A DNA stretch of 64,000 nucleotides, from the NCBI RefSeq assembly GCF_900106015.1, contig NZ_LT629797.1:3410001-3474000 (forward strand). The letters are read 5' to 3'. Origin of the DNA: Pseudomonas sihuiensis (lineage in GTDB: Bacteria; Pseudomonadota; Gammaproteobacteria; Pseudomonadales; Pseudomonadaceae). The position numbers and the translations under genes were made by a program. This document shows positions 27,514 to 36,771 of the stretch, piece by piece (within the stretch, counting starts at the first letter, position 1; every line of letters begins with the position of its first letter). The notes under the pieces are model-generated. The model saw only the letters and a list, made by a program, of their open reading frames with translations. It did not search any database and was not told where the DNA came from.

Positions 27514-28278
27514 ATGTCGCAGCTCGATTCCATCGCCCAATTGCTCAGCCGCCGCCCGAAACGCCTGGCGCTGCTCGAGCAGATTGCCGAACAAGGCTCC
27601 ATCACCCGCGCCGCCAAGGCCGCCGGGCTGAGCTACAAGGCCGCCTGGGACGCCATCGATGAGTTGAACAACCTGTCCGAGCAGCCACTGGTCAGCCGCA
27701 ATGTCGGCGGCAAAGGTGGCGGCGGTGCACGCCTGACACCCGCTGGCGAGCGCCTGCTGGCACTGCAACAACGCCTGCAGGCGCTGCAGGTGCAACTGCT
27801 GCAGGCCGCCGGTGACGACGCCGACCTGGAGCTGCTCGGCCGCCTGATGCTGCGCACCAGCGCGCGTAACCAACTGACCGGCCGTGTGCGCGCGATTCAC
27901 GCCCACGGGCACAACGATCTGATCGACATAGAACTACCAGGCGGCAGCCACCTGCAGGCGCAGATCACCCATGACAGTACGGAAAACCTGCAGCTGAGCG
28001 AAGGCAGCAGCGTGGTCGCGCTGATCAAGGCTGGCTGGCTGGAATTGCAGCCACTACAGGCTCCCCGTGCAGAACAGCACAACGCACTCGAAGGCCGTAT
28101 CGAACAGATTCTGCCGGCCAGCGATGGCCCCAGCGACGTGCGCATCAGCCTGCCTAATGGTCAGACCCTGTGCGCCCTGCTCGAATCCGCTCACCTGGCC
28201 GAGCTGGGCCTGCGCGTCGGCGATCCGGTGCGCGCGCAGTTCGCCGCCAGTCAGGTGCTGCTCGGTACGCAACTGTAG
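27514..28278 (+). CDS. ModE-like molybdate-responsive regulator
   Basis: 254 residues. A LysR-like winged helix-turn-helix (LLEQIAEQGSITRAAKAAGLSYKAAW) covers about 20-85. Two TOBE/MOP domains follow, at about 118-185 (SARNQLTGRVRAIHAHG) and 190-254 (ALEGRIEQILPASDG), which bind molybdate. ModE represses molybdate uptake and activates molybdoenzyme genes. No modABC genes are in the window. The TAG stop codon coincides with the GTAG start of a REP-like repeat at 28275. Confidence 0.9.
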   Translation: MSQLDSIAQLLSRRPKRLALLEQIAEQGSITRAAKAAGLSYKAAWDAIDELNNLSEQPLVSRNVGGKGGGGARLTPAGERLLALQQRLQALQVQLLQAAGDDADLELLGRLMLRTSARNQLTGRVRAIHAHGHNDLIDIELPGGSHLQAQITHDSTENLQLSEGSSVVALIKAGWLELQPLQAPRAEQHNALEGRIEQILPASDGPSDVRISLPNGQTLCALLESAHLAELGLRVGDPVRAQFAASQVLLGTQL

Positions 28279-28370
28279 GGCGGGTGCAACCCGCCAGTCA
28301 TTTCAGCGGCGGGTTGCCCCCGCCTTACTGCAAGACTAATAACGCCAACGGCGGGTTACACCCGCCCTAG
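28275..28370. repeat. REP-like cluster (GTAGGGCGGGTGCAACCCGCC class)
   Basis: It starts with GTAGGGCGGGTGCAACCCGCC, whose TAG is the modE-like stop, then GCGGCGGGTTGCCCCCGCC and an inverted GGCGGGTTACACCCGCCCTA. The same class forms the perfect inverted pair at 63720-63789 and a single at 56503. Confidence 0.7.
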
Positions 28371-28418
28371 GTTTAGCGCAAGCCGGTAGACTGGGCGCCC
28401 ACTCACGCGGAGCCGCTC

Positions 28419-29393
28419 ATGAGCCATCCCTTTTCCACCCTCACCCCGGATCTGGTGCTCGATGCCGTGGAGAGCCTTGGCTACCTCAGCGACGCCCGCG
28501 TATTGGCACTCAACAGCTACGAGAACCGCGTCTATCAAGTCGGTATCGAGGATGAAACGCCGCTGATCGCCAAGTTCTATCGCCCGGACCGCTGGAGCGA
28601 TGCGGCGATCCGCGAGGAGCACAGTTTCAGCGCCGAGCTGGCCGAGCATGAGGTCCCGGTGGTAGCGCCCCTGGCGCGCGATGGCGAGACGCTGTTCGAG
28701 CACGGTGGCTTCCGCTTCGCCCTGTTCCCGCGCCGGGGCGGCCGGGCGCCGGAGCCGGGCAACCTCGAGCAACTGTACCGCCTCGGCCAGTTGCTCGGCC
28801 GCATGCACGCCATCGGTGCCAGCCGTCCTTTCGCTCATCGCGAAACCCTGGCGGTGGACAACTTCGGCCATGCGGCCCTGGCCTCTCTGCTCGACGGCGG
28901 CTTCGTACCGCGCAGCCTGCTGCCCGCCTACGAGTCGGTAGCGCGCGATCTGCTCGCCCGCCTCGATGAACTGTTCGCCCGCGTGCGCTATACGCCGATT
29001 CGCCTGCACGGCGACTGCCACCCAGGCAACCTGTTGCACCGCGACGACGCCTTTCATGTCGTCGACCTCGACGACTGCCGCATGGGCCCGGCGGTGCAGG
29101 ATCTGTGGATGATGCTGGCCGGCGAGCGTCATGAGCGCCTCGGCCAGTTGGCCGAACTGGTCGACGGTTATCAGGAATTCCATGACTTCGCCGCCCGCGA
29201 GCTGCCACTGATCGAGGGCCTGCGTGCCCTGCGTCTGATGCATCACAGCGCCTGGATCGCCCGCCGCTGGGACGACCCGGCCTTCCCCCTGGCCTTCCCC
29301 TGGTTTACCGGTGAACGCTACTGGGGCGACCAGATTCTCGCCCTGCGCGAACAGATGGCCGCACTGGATGAAGAACCGCTGCGGCTGTTCTGA
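28419..29393 (+). CDS. srkA: Stress response kinase SrkA (YihE/RdoA)
   Basis: 324 residues of the aminoglycoside-phosphotransferase-like kinase fold. The lysine region is LIAKFYRPDRWS near 48, the catalytic loop RLHGDCHPGNLLH near 195 and the metal motif VVDLDDCRMGPAVQDLW near 212. SrkA is a cytosolic Ser/Thr kinase that protects cells under envelope and oxidative stress. GGAG lies 7 nt before the ATG. It stands alone between REP clusters. Confidence 0.95.
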   Translation: MSHPFSTLTPDLVLDAVESLGYLSDARVLALNSYENRVYQVGIEDETPLIAKFYRPDRWSDAAIREEHSFSAELAEHEVPVVAPLARDGETLFEHGGFRFALFPRRGGRAPEPGNLEQLYRLGQLLGRMHAIGASRPFAHRETLAVDNFGHAALASLLDGGFVPRSLLPAYESVARDLLARLDELFARVRYTPIRLHGDCHPGNLLHRDDAFHVVDLDDCRMGPAVQDLWMMLAGERHERLGQLAELVDGYQEFHDFAARELPLIEGLRALRLMHHSAWIARRWDDPAFPLAFPWFTGERYWGDQILALREQMAALDEEPLRLF

Positions 29394-29740
29394 GCCGATG
29401 ACATCCGGGACCGCAGTTCCCGGATTGCATCCGGGCTACGCACTGAAGCTTTCGCGGCTGAAGCGGAATGCCGCCCAGCCGCTCCTACAGATGTTCACCG
29501 GCCCCGTAGGAGCGGCTTCAGCCGCGATGCTTTCGGTTCCATCCCAGGGCTCCGGATTGCATAAGGGTTACCAGCGACCGCGCCCCCCGTATGACCAATA
29601 CAGTTGCGCACGCCGCGTAAAGTTTGCCTTACGACTTTGCCGGCGCTTCGGTATACGGAAAAGCTGAACGAACAGACAAGCCCTGAAGCAGAGCGCTAGA
29701 ATTTCGCGGCAACCGTTAGCTGCCTAACCAAGGATTCTCG
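29394..29740. other. 347-bp intergenic region with several REP-like palindromes
   Basis: From 29400 to 29540 it holds a CCCGGATTGCATCCGGGCTAC unit (inverted, 29421-29441), a GCGGCTGAAGC...GCCGCTCCTAC unit and GTAGGAGCGGCTTCAGCCGCGAT (29507-29529). The remainder probably carries the rarD promoter. No gene is seen. Confidence 0.6.
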
Positions 29741-30634
29741 ATGGCTACCGCCAACCCGCAACGCGGGTACGTTCTGGGCCTTACCGCCTACATCATCTGG
29801 GGCCTGTTCCCGCTCTACTTCAAAGCCCTGCAAAGCGTCCCGGCGATGGAAATCATCGTGCACCGCGTGCTCTGGTCCGCGCTGTTCGGTGGCCTGTTGC
29901 TGCTCGTCTGGAAGCACCCTGGCTGGTGGCGCGAGCTGCGCGACAATCCCAAACGCCTGGCAGTGCTGGCCGGCTGCGGCCTGCTGATCGCGACCAACTG
30001 GCTGGTGTACGTGTGGGCGGTGAACAATGGCCGCATGATCGAGGCCAGCCTGGGCTACTACATCAACCCGTTGATCAACGTGTTGCTCGGCCTGCTGATT
30101 CTCGGCGAGCGCCTGCGCCGCCTGCAGTGGCTGGCCGTCGCTCTGGCCGCGCTGGGCGTGCTGCAGCAGCTATGGCAGGTCGGCAGCCTGCCCTGGGTGT
30201 CGCTGGTGCTGGCACTGACCTTCGGTTTCTATGGATTGATCCGCAAGCAGGCGCCCGTGTCGGCACTGCCCGGGCTGGTGGTGGAAACCTGGCTGCTGGT
30301 GCCGGTGGCGCTGGTCTGGCTGGCTCTGCACCCTGCGGCGATGAGCAGCCAGGCAAGCTTCTGGACCAGCAGCGAAGCACTGTGGCTGGCAGCCGCCGGG
30401 CCGATCACCCTGGTGCCGCTGGTGTGCTTCAACGCCGCGGCGCGACATCTGCCCTACACCACGCTGGGCTTCCTGCAATACCTGGCTCCAACCCTGGTAC
30501 TGCTTCAGGCCATCCTGCTGTTCGATGAACACTTCTCGCCGAGCGCCCTGCTGGCGTTCGCCTGCATCTGGGCCGGGCTTTTTGTATACAGCCTGGATAT
30601 CTGGCTGAACCTGCGCAAGCGCTCGAACGGTTAA
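29741..30634 (+). CDS. rarD: RarD protein (EamA-type transporter)
   Basis: 297 residues with about ten transmembrane helices. RGYVLGLTAYIIWGLFPLYFK opens the RarD signature (segment from about residue 8), followed by EIIVHRVLWSALFGGLLL, NWLVYVWAVNNGRMIEASLGYY and PLINVLLGLLILGERL. RarD proteins are inner-membrane drug/metabolite-superfamily exporters associated with chloramphenicol sensitivity; the natural substrate is unsettled. AAGGA lies 6 nt before the ATG. A REP-like pair follows at 30641. Confidence 0.95.
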   Translation: MATANPQRGYVLGLTAYIIWGLFPLYFKALQSVPAMEIIVHRVLWSALFGGLLLLVWKHPGWWRELRDNPKRLAVLAGCGLLIATNWLVYVWAVNNGRMIEASLGYYINPLINVLLGLLILGERLRRLQWLAVALAALGVLQQLWQVGSLPWVSLVLALTFGFYGLIRKQAPVSALPGLVVETWLLVPVALVWLALHPAAMSSQASFWTSSEALWLAAAGPITLVPLVCFNAAARHLPYTTLGFLQYLAPTLVLLQAILLFDEHFSPSALLAFACIWAGLFVYSLDIWLNLRKRSNG

Positions 30635-30640
30635 CCCGGC

Positions 30641-30704
30641 GGTGCGCACGGCGCACCCTACGATTCCGCGCCGAGCATCCTCGTAGGGTGCGCTGCGCGC
30701 ACCG
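30641..30704. repeat. Inverted pair of GTAGGGTGCGC-type repeats after rarD
   Basis: GGTGCGCACGGCGCACCCTAC faces GTAGGGTGCGCTGCGCGCACC. It may end the rarD transcript. A further half unit of this class is at 39435. Confidence 0.6.
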
Positions 30705-30783
30705 GCTTCTCTTTCACTGAACAAAAAATATCCATCCACCGCCAGGCCGCGCCAGCCTTGGGTCGGCGCCTGTCACCCCCGGC

Positions 30784-30792
30784 TTATCCACA
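30784..30792 (+). other. DnaA box (TTATCCACA)
   Basis: Perfect match to the high-affinity DnaA box. A second identical box in the same orientation is at 30896, and the palindrome TTTGTGCACAAA (30808-30819), a near-match in both orientations, lies between them. Confidence 0.5.
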
Positions 30793-30852
30793 GATCCATC
30801 CCCGACATTTGTGCACAAACCATTGATCCTGCTGCATTTTTAGCCAGCCAAT

Positions 30853-30888
30853 GAAAAACCCCGGGGCACTAGGCAGTGCGCCGAGGCT
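30853..30888 (-). terminator. Terminator of the ACT-domain gene
   Basis: On the minus strand CCTCGGCGCAC and GTGCCCCGGGG pair with one mismatch and one G-T, followed by TTTTTC. It is located about 45 bp after the stop of the leftward gene at 30930. Confidence 0.6.
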
Positions 30889-30895
30889 CCCCAGT

Positions 30896-30904
30896 TTATC
30901 CACA
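30896..30904 (+). other. DnaA box (TTATCCACA), second copy
   Basis: Identical to the box at 30784, 112 bp away, same strand, between the terminator and the end of the ACT-domain gene. Confidence 0.5.
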
Positions 30905-30929
30905 GGCTGATCCACGCATACCGTGGATA

Positions 30930-31448
30930 TCAATCCTCAGCGCGCAGATTCAGCTCCACCATCAGGTCATCGGCCAGGGTTTCCAGGCGTGCCTGCAATT
31001 GCTCCAGCGCCAGCGTTTCCGGCACGGCCAGCAGTGCTTCGGCGGTGAACAGCAACTCGCCGCTCATCGGCGCTGGCGCCACCTCGGTCAGCAGGCTCTC
31101 CAGGTTGACACCCTGCTCGGCCAGCACACGGGTGATATCACGGACGATACCGGGTCGGTCATTACCCACAAGCTCCAGACGAATCGCAGTGAAACGCCCG
31201 CCCGGCTCGCTGCCGCTGGCCGCCAGCTGCACACGAATACCCTGTGCACTGAGCGCTTCGAGCGCCTTGATCAGGCCGCCGTGGGCCTCGGCCGGCACAT
31301 CCACCCGCACGATTCCGGCGAACTGCCCGGCCATGCGCGCCATACGGCTCTCCAGCCAGTTGCCACCATGATTGGCCACGCAGCCGGCCAGACGCTCGAC
31401 CAGACCCGGTTGGTCCTCGGCAATCACCGTCAGTACCAGATGGTCCAT
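30930..31448 (-). CDS. ACT-domain protein, glycine cleavage repressor (GcvR)-like
   Basis: 172 residues made of two ACT domains. The first covers about 3-80 (LTVIAEDQPGLVERLAGCVANHGGNW) and the second about 88-165 (LELVGNDRPGIVRDITRVLAEQGVN). This double-ACT arrangement without a DNA-binding domain is that of GcvR, which in E. coli binds GcvA to repress glycine cleavage genes. No gcv genes are near. The GNAT gene at 31482 lies upstream on the same strand, 33 bp away, and may be co-transcribed. Confidence 0.85.
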   Translation of the reverse strand: MDHLVLTVIAEDQPGLVERLAGCVANHGGNWLESRMARMAGQFAGIVRVDVPAEAHGGLIKALEALSAQGIRVQLAASGSEPGGRFTAIRLELVGNDRPGIVRDITRVLAEQGVNLESLLTEVAPAPMSGELLFTAEALLAVPETLALEQLQARLETLADDLMVELNLRAED

Positions 31449-31481
31449 GTACTACCTCACTCGTTTACAGGATTGGGAAGG

Positions 31482-31931
31482 TCAGCCGCGTAGCGACAAC
31501 CAGTAAGTGAAGAACTGCTCGTCACGCACGTAGCCAAGACGCTGGTAAAGGCGCTGGCCGGCCAGATTGGTCTTCGCCGTCTCCAGTTGCAGACCGCAGG
31601 CGCCGGTCGCCTCGGCATGCACGCGGGCGGCATTCATCAATGCCTCGCCCATACCCGAGCGGCGGGCGCGTTCGTCGACATACAGATCACTGAGCAACCA
31701 GGCCGGTTCCAGCGCCAACGAGGACTGAAAGGGATAAAGCTGCACGAAGCCCTGCGCGGCGCCCTGCTCGTCGCGAGCAATGAACAGTTGCGAATCACCG
31801 CGCTGCAGGCGCTGGCCAAGAAAGCTGGCAACTTCCGCCGCCTCCCGCGGCACTTGGTAGAAGCGTAGGTAGCCGACGAACAGACGGGTGAGATCAACAA
31901 GGTCAGCAGCAACAACAGCGGATACCGTCAT
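31482..31931 (-). CDS. GNAT-family N-acetyltransferase
   Basis: 149 residues from ATG at 31931, preferred because GGAG precedes it by 6 nt and the longer ORF start has none. The acetyl-CoA motif A is LSDLYVDERARRSGMGEALM near 85, and motif B includes LQLETAKTNLAGQRLYQRLGY near 118 (partial quote of the segment). Substrate unknown. It lies just before the GcvR-like gene and divergent from glcB. Confidence 0.88.
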   Translation of the reverse strand: MTVSAVVAADLVDLTRLFVGYLRFYQVPREAAEVASFLGQRLQRGDSQLFIARDEQGAAQGFVQLYPFQSSLALEPAWLLSDLYVDERARRSGMGEALMNAARVHAEATGACGLQLETAKTNLAGQRLYQRLGYVRDEQFFTYWLSLRG

Positions 31932-32160
31932 GGCAGGCTCCGGAATGACTGAAAGGCAGTATAGGCGAGGTGGCGTAGGCCATATCGGCGCACTTGTCAG
32001 CAGCCAACTCAATTAATCGTGTACGATTTTTTCTTATTTTGTGGAACAATATCGCACTTTTATGCACGCAAAGAGCACTAAATGTGACCATAAATAGTCT
32101 TTTGGTCGCAGACTGACGCTACCCCGCTGCATTTACCCAGGATCTTGATGTAGTATGCCG

Positions 32161-32199
32161 CGCTTTGGACTACAAGACGGAAAACCCGTCTCCAAAGCG
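32161..32199 (+). promoter_or_regulatory. Long imperfect hairpin in the glcB 5' leader
   Basis: CGCTTTGGA (32161-32169) pairs exactly with TCCAAAGCG (32191-32199), and inside GACGG pairs with CCGTC around a loop AAAAC; CTACAA bulges on the left side. It ends 36 bp before the glcB start. It may be an attenuator, an RNA-binding target or an operator. Confidence 0.45.
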
Positions 32200-32235
32200 G
32201 CTATTGAGTAGAGCTCAGAGAGAGTGAGGCAAGTG

Positions 32236-34413
32236 ATGACTGAACGCGTTCAAGTCGGCGGCCTGCAGGTCGCCAAAGTCCTGTACGACTTCGTGAACAA
32301 CGAAGCCATTCCCGGTACCGGCATCGCTGCCGACCAGTTCTGGGCCGGTGCCGCTGCGGTCATCAAGGACCTGGCGCCGAAGAACCGTGCCCTGCTGGCC
32401 AAGCGCGACGAGCTGCAGGCACAGATCGATGCCTGGCACCAGGCGCGCAAGGGTCAGGCCCATGACGCCGCTGCCTACAAGGCCTTCCTCCAGGAGATCG
32501 GCTACCTGCTGCCGGAGCCGGAAGACTTCCAGGCCACCACTGCCAATGTCGACGAAGAGATCGCCCGCCTGGCCGGCCCGCAGCTGGTGGTGCCGGTGAT
32601 GAACGCGCGCTTCGCCCTGAACGCCTCCAACGCCCGCTGGGGCTCGCTGTACGACGCACTCTACGGCACCGACGTGATCAGCGAAGAAGGTGGCGCCGAG
32701 AAGGGCAAGGGCTACAACAAGGTCCGTGGCGACAAGGTCATCGCCTTCGCCCGCGCCTTCCTCGACGAGGCCGCGCCGCTGGCTGCCGGCTCGCACGTCG
32801 ACTCCACCGGTTATGCCATCGTCGACGGCAAGCTGGTCGTCGCCCTCAAGGGTGGCAGCAACAGCGGCCTGCGTGACGATGCGCAACTGGTCGGTTTCCA
32901 GGGCGAGGCCAGCGCGCCGATCGCCGTGCTGCTCAAGCACAACGGCCTGCACTTCGAAATCCAGATCGACGCCTCCAGCCCGATCGGCAGCACTGACGCC
33001 GCCGGCGTCAAAGACGTGCTGATGGAAGCGGCGCTGACCACCATCATGGACTGCGAAGACTCCGTCGCCGCCGTCGATGCCGATGACAAGGTGGTGGTCT
33101 ACAAGAACTGGCTGGGCCTGATGAAAGGCGACCTGGCCGAGGAAGTGTCCAAGGGCGGCAGCACCTTCACCCGCACCATGAACCCGGACCGGGTCTACAC
33201 CAAGCCGGACGGCTCCGAGCTGACCCTGCACGGCCGCTCGCTGCTGTTCGTGCGCAACGTCGGCCACCTGATGACCAACCCGGCCATCCTCGACGCCGAA
33301 GGCAACGAGGTTCCGGAAGGCATCCAGGACGCACTGTTCACCAGCCTGATCGCGGTGCACAACCTGATCGGCAACACCACGCGCAAGAATACCCGCACCG
33401 GCAGCGTGTATATCGTCAAACCGAAGATGCACGGCCCGGAAGAAGTCGCCTTCACCAGCGAAATCTTCGCCCGCGTCGAGGATGTGCTGGGCCTGGCCCG
33501 CAACACCCTGAAAGTCGGCATCATGGACGAAGAGCGTCGCACCACCGTCAACCTCAAGGCGTGCATCAAGGCTGCCAGCGAGCGCGTGGTGTTCATCAAC
33601 ACCGGCTTCCTCGACCGCACCGGTGACGAGATCCACACTTCCATGGAGGCCGGCGCCGTGGTGCGCAAGGCCGCCATGAAGAGCGAGACCTGGATCGGCG
33701 CCTACGAGAACAACAACGTCGACGTCGGCCTGGCCACCGGCCTGCAGGGCCGTGCGCAGATCGGCAAGGGCATGTGGGCCATGCCGGACCTGATGGCCGC
33801 CATGCTCGAGCAGAAGATCGCCCACCCGCTGTCCGGCGCCAACACCGCCTGGGTCCCCTCGCCGACCGCCGCCACCCTGCACGCGCTGCACTACCACAAG
33901 GTCGACGTGTTCGCCCGTCAGGCCGAACTGGCCAAACGCACCCCGGCTTCGGTGGACGACATCCTGACCATCCCGCTGGCCAAGGACACCAGCTGGTCAG
34001 CAGAAGAAATCCGCAACGAGCTGGACAACAACTCGCAAGGCATCCTCGGTTACGTGGTGCGCTGGATCGACCAGGGCGTGGGCTGCTCCAAGGTGCCGGA
34101 CATCAACGACGTCGGCCTGATGGAAGACCGCGCCACCCTGCGCATCTCCAGTCAGCTGCTGGCCAACTGGCTGCGCCACGGCATCGTTACCGAAGCGCAG
34201 GTGGTCGAAAGCCTCAAGCGCATGGCACCGGTGGTCGATCGCCAGAACGCGGGCGACCCGCTGTATCGCCCGATGGCTCCGGACTTCGACAACAACGTCG
34301 CCTTCCAGGCCGCGCTGGAGCTGGTGGTCGAGGGCACCAAGCAGCCCAACGGCTACACCGAGCCGGTGCTGCACCGCCGTCGTCGCGAATTCAAGGAAAA
34401 GAACGGCCTGTGA
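32236..34413 (+). CDS. glcB: Malate synthase G
   Basis: 725 residues, the length of the monomeric G isoform. It condenses glyoxylate and acetyl-CoA to malate in the glyoxylate cycle. Family features are [17 protein letters not shown] near 270, [19 protein letters not shown] near 390, [19 protein letters not shown] near 455 and [17 protein letters not shown] near 538. ATG at 32236 is preferred to the in-frame ORF start at 32224 because GAGG precedes it by 6 nt. It stands alone with a structured leader and a strong terminator. Confidence 0.97.
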   Translation: MTERVQVGGLQVAKVLYDFVNNEAIPGTGIAADQFWAGAAAVIKDLAPKNRALLAKRDELQAQIDAWHQARKGQAHDAAAYKAFLQEIGYLLPEPEDFQATTANVDEEIARLAGPQLVVPVMNARFALNASNARWGSLYDALYGTDVISEEGGAEKGKGYNKVRGDKVIAFARAFLDEAAPLAAGSHVDSTGYAIVDGKLVVALKGGSNSGLRDDAQLVGFQGEASAPIAVLLKHNGLHFEIQIDASSPIGSTDAAGVKDVLMEAALTTIMDCEDSVAAVDADDKVVVYKNWLGLMKGDLAEEVSKGGSTFTRTMNPDRVYTKPDGSELTLHGRSLLFVRNVGHLMTNPAILDAEGNEVPEGIQDALFTSLIAVHNLIGNTTRKNTRTGSVYIVKPKMHGPEEVAFTSEIFARVEDVLGLARNTLKVGIMDEERRTTVNLKACIKAASERVVFINTGFLDRTGDEIHTSMEAGAVVRKAAMKSETWIGAYENNNVDVGLATGLQGRAQIGKGMWAMPDLMAAMLEQKIAHPLSGANTAWVPSPTAATLHALHYHKVDVFARQAELAKRTPASVDDILTIPLAKDTSWSAEEIRNELDNNSQGILGYVVRWIDQGVGCSKVPDINDVGLMEDRATLRISSQLLANWLRHGIVTEAQVVESLKRMAPVVDRQNAGDPLYRPMAPDFDNNVAFQAALELVVEGTKQPNGYTEPVLHRRRREFKEKNGL

Positions 34414-34434
34414 TTCGCCTGGCACCTCGACCAT

Positions 34435-34463
34435 AAAAAACCGCCCTTCGGGGCGGTTTTTTT
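34435..34463 (+). terminator. Rho-independent terminator of glcB
   Basis: AAAAAACCGCCC-TTCG-GGGCGGTTTTTTT. A textbook GC stem with T tail about 20 bp after the glcB stop; the A run makes it active in both directions. Confidence 0.92.
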
Positions 34464-34472
34464 ATGGGGAGT

Positions 34473-34533
34473 GTCGCGGCTAAAGCCCCTCCCACAGGGC
34501 ACTCAACTTTGTGGGAGGGGCTTTAGCCGCGAC
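34473..34533. repeat. Perfect 24-bp inverted repeat (GTCGCGGCTAAAGCCCC class)
   Basis: GTCGCGGCTAAAGCCCCTCC (start of the left arm, 34473-34496) is exactly complementary to 34510-34533, with a 13-nt loop. It lies between convergent glcB and the sulfatase. A related half unit is at 54252-54274. Confidence 0.65.
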
Positions 34534-34539
34534 AGACAA

Positions 34540-36606
34540 CTAGCGCGTGGCCTGCGCTGCCTTGTCCGCTGTTACCCCGGTGGTATTGCCCAGCAGACTG
34601 GTTGTCGCGGTCTGCACGAAGGCCGACAGCTTGCGCTCCAGATCGCTGCGCCGCTGCGCATCGTCGATCACCTCGGCACTGGCCTCGTGGCCAAGCTGGT
34701 AGCGATACAGGCGCGCATCACGATCACGCGGTTTGACCAGGATGTTGTCACCGGTCACCAAACCCACGGTCTGGTCGCTCCCGGACGGCTTGATCACCGC
34801 CACACCGGCATCGCCCTCAGGCAGCGCCAGCAGATCGCGGCCCCAGCATTGCTGCTGCACGGGCTGACCGAGGCGGCCCATGATGGTCGGCACCACGTCG
34901 ATCTGGCTGCCAACGGTGTCGCGGCTGCTGCCGAAGGTGTCCTGCACGCCAGGGCCGATCAGCAGCAGCGGAATGCTGAAGCGCGACAGATCCATCTCGG
35001 TAATCTGCTCATCGTTGCCGAAACCATGGTCACCCAGGATCACGAACAGGGTGTCCTTGAAATAGGGCTCCTGGCGCGCCTTGGCGAAGAACTGGCCGAG
35101 CGCCCAGTCGGCGTAGCGCATGGCAGTCAGGTGTTCGTCCAGTGAACCGTGGCCGGTGACGCGCTCGACCGGCAGGTCTTCCGGCAGCGCGTAAGGCGTG
35201 TGGTTGGACAGCGTCTGCAGCAGTGCATAGAACGGCTTGCCCTGGCTGCCGAGCTTGGTCAGCTCGTCGGCACCGCGGCTGAACATGTCCTGGTCGGACA
35301 CGCCCCAGGTCGGGTCGATGAAGACCGGGTCGACGAAATCGTCGCGGCCGACGAAGTTGCGCATGCCCTGGTTGGCGAAGAAGCCGGACTGGTTATCCCA
35401 GGCGAAGCTGCCGTTGTACACGTACACATCGTCATAACCACGGGCACTGAGCAACTGCGGCAGGCCGGAGAACTGGTGGCCACCTTCGGGCATGCGCATC
35501 AGGTATTCGAACGCCGGCAGGTTGGGGAAGCAGGCCATGGTGGCGAACATGCCCTGATGGGTATGGGTGCCGTTGGAGAATACGCGCTGGAACAGCAGCC
35601 CTTCCTTGGCCAGGGCATCGAAGTTGGGGGTAATGCCGTCCTGGTTGCCCATGGCGCCGATGTAGCGGCCGGCCATGCTCTCCATGAGAATCACCACCAC
35701 GTTGCGTACCTGCGGCAGTTGGCCTTCGGCCGGCGGCGTGTAAACGCGGCGCACGGCGGCCTGGTCAGGGTCGATCAGCTCATCGCGCGGGGTCAATAGC
35801 AGGTCGCGGGTGATCTGCTGTGCTTCGTCAGCCGGCAGGGTGGCCTTCCAGCTGTTGTCGCGGTGATCGGAGAAGAAGTTCTCGGCGGCGTCGACCAGAG
35901 TCAGGGCGCCATTAAGGCCCAGGTGATTGGCGAACATCGAATCGGTGGTATAGGCGTCGCCCCAACGCAGCGGCGGGCCGGAGCGCAGGGTGCCACGGGC
36001 AGCAACCACGCAGACCAGCAGGAACAATACGAACACGGCGGTGCGGGCCGGCCAGCGCGGCGGCGCAGCATGCCCGCGCGCACGCGTGGCGCGCTCGATA
36101 CAGCGGAACAGCCAGGCCAGCAGCAGCGTCGCCAAGGCCCAGGCCAGCAGCAGGCGCAGCACCGGGAAACCGTTCCAGATCATGCTGGTAACGGTGCCCA
36201 GGTCTTCCTGCATGTACTGGAACACCAGGCTGTTCAGGCGCTGGTGAAATTCGCGGTAGAAGTTCAGCTCGACCACGGCGAAGAACAGGCACAGGCTGGT
36301 GGCGAACGTCAGCCAGGCCACATGCAGCCGCCGTGCACGCATCGCCGTAACGCTGAGCAGCGACAGGCTCAACGGCACGCACAGGTAGACGATCAGGCGC
36401 AGATCGAAGCGCGCGCCATTGATAAAGGCTTCGACGAAGGTGCTGGCCGGCGTATCGGCGATCAGCGCGTGGTTGTAGGCCAGAAGCCCCAGGCGAGCCA
36501 GGGCGAAGAGCAGCAGCATGCACAGCGCGCTGCCGAGGATGAACGCCAGGTGACTACCAACACTGACCTGCGCCGCCTTGTGGGCAGCTGGTACGGATGA
36601 CTGCAT
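34540..36606 (-). CDS. LTA-synthase-like sulfatase / phosphoethanolamine or phosphoglycerol transferase
   Basis: 688 residues from ATG at 36606. Five membrane helices lie in about 20-190 (FILGSALCMLLLFALARLGLLA, LIVYLCVPLSLSLLSV and others). A periplasmic alkaline-phosphatase-fold domain follows: VVVILMESMAGRYIGAMG near 310, the probable Thr nucleophile in SNGTHTHQGMFATMA near 350, and FVILGDHGFGNDEQ near 540. Such enzymes transfer phosphoglycerol or phosphoethanolamine groups to lipids or glycans such as periplasmic glucans. The acceptor is unknown. The gene faces glcB convergently and diverges from the CBS-nucleotidyltransferase gene. Confidence 0.88.
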   Translation of the reverse strand: MQSSVPAAHKAAQVSVGSHLAFILGSALCMLLLFALARLGLLAYNHALIADTPASTFVEAFINGARFDLRLIVYLCVPLSLSLLSVTAMRARRLHVAWLTFATSLCLFFAVVELNFYREFHQRLNSLVFQYMQEDLGTVTSMIWNGFPVLRLLLAWALATLLLAWLFRCIERATRARGHAAPPRWPARTAVFVLFLLVCVVAARGTLRSGPPLRWGDAYTTDSMFANHLGLNGALTLVDAAENFFSDHRDNSWKATLPADEAQQITRDLLLTPRDELIDPDQAAVRRVYTPPAEGQLPQVRNVVVILMESMAGRYIGAMGNQDGITPNFDALAKEGLLFQRVFSNGTHTHQGMFATMACFPNLPAFEYLMRMPEGGHQFSGLPQLLSARGYDDVYVYNGSFAWDNQSGFFANQGMRNFVGRDDFVDPVFIDPTWGVSDQDMFSRGADELTKLGSQGKPFYALLQTLSNHTPYALPEDLPVERVTGHGSLDEHLTAMRYADWALGQFFAKARQEPYFKDTLFVILGDHGFGNDEQITEMDLSRFSIPLLLIGPGVQDTFGSSRDTVGSQIDVVPTIMGRLGQPVQQQCWGRDLLALPEGDAGVAVIKPSGSDQTVGLVTGDNILVKPRDRDARLYRYQLGHEASAEVIDDAQRRSDLERKLSAFVQTATTSLLGNTTGVTADKAAQATR

Positions 36607-36771
36607 GGATATGCCTTGCTCTTTACGGAATACGTGGGCGGGAGCAGTCTGCCTGGGCACCAGTCAAAATTTCGTCAAAACGGCGCTGCCTGCACCCTAC
36701 TTAGGTGCAATGGGCAACCCGGCGGGCCAGAGCCACACTGAGAACATCCCGAAACTGCGAGGTGCACGCCC

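Noticed and set aside
28275..28370. Rho-independent terminator of the modE-like gene
   Set aside because: The hairpins lack a T run and belong to a repeat class found elsewhere; a terminating effect is possible but the sequence is primarily REP-like.
29311..29667. ORF running from the end of srkA into the repeat cluster
   Set aside because: It starts within srkA in another frame and translates REP sequences; not a gene.
30784..30904. Chromosomal replication origin
   Set aside because: Only two perfect DnaA boxes, no AT-rich unwinding region, and no dnaA, dnaN, rpmH or parAB genes nearby.
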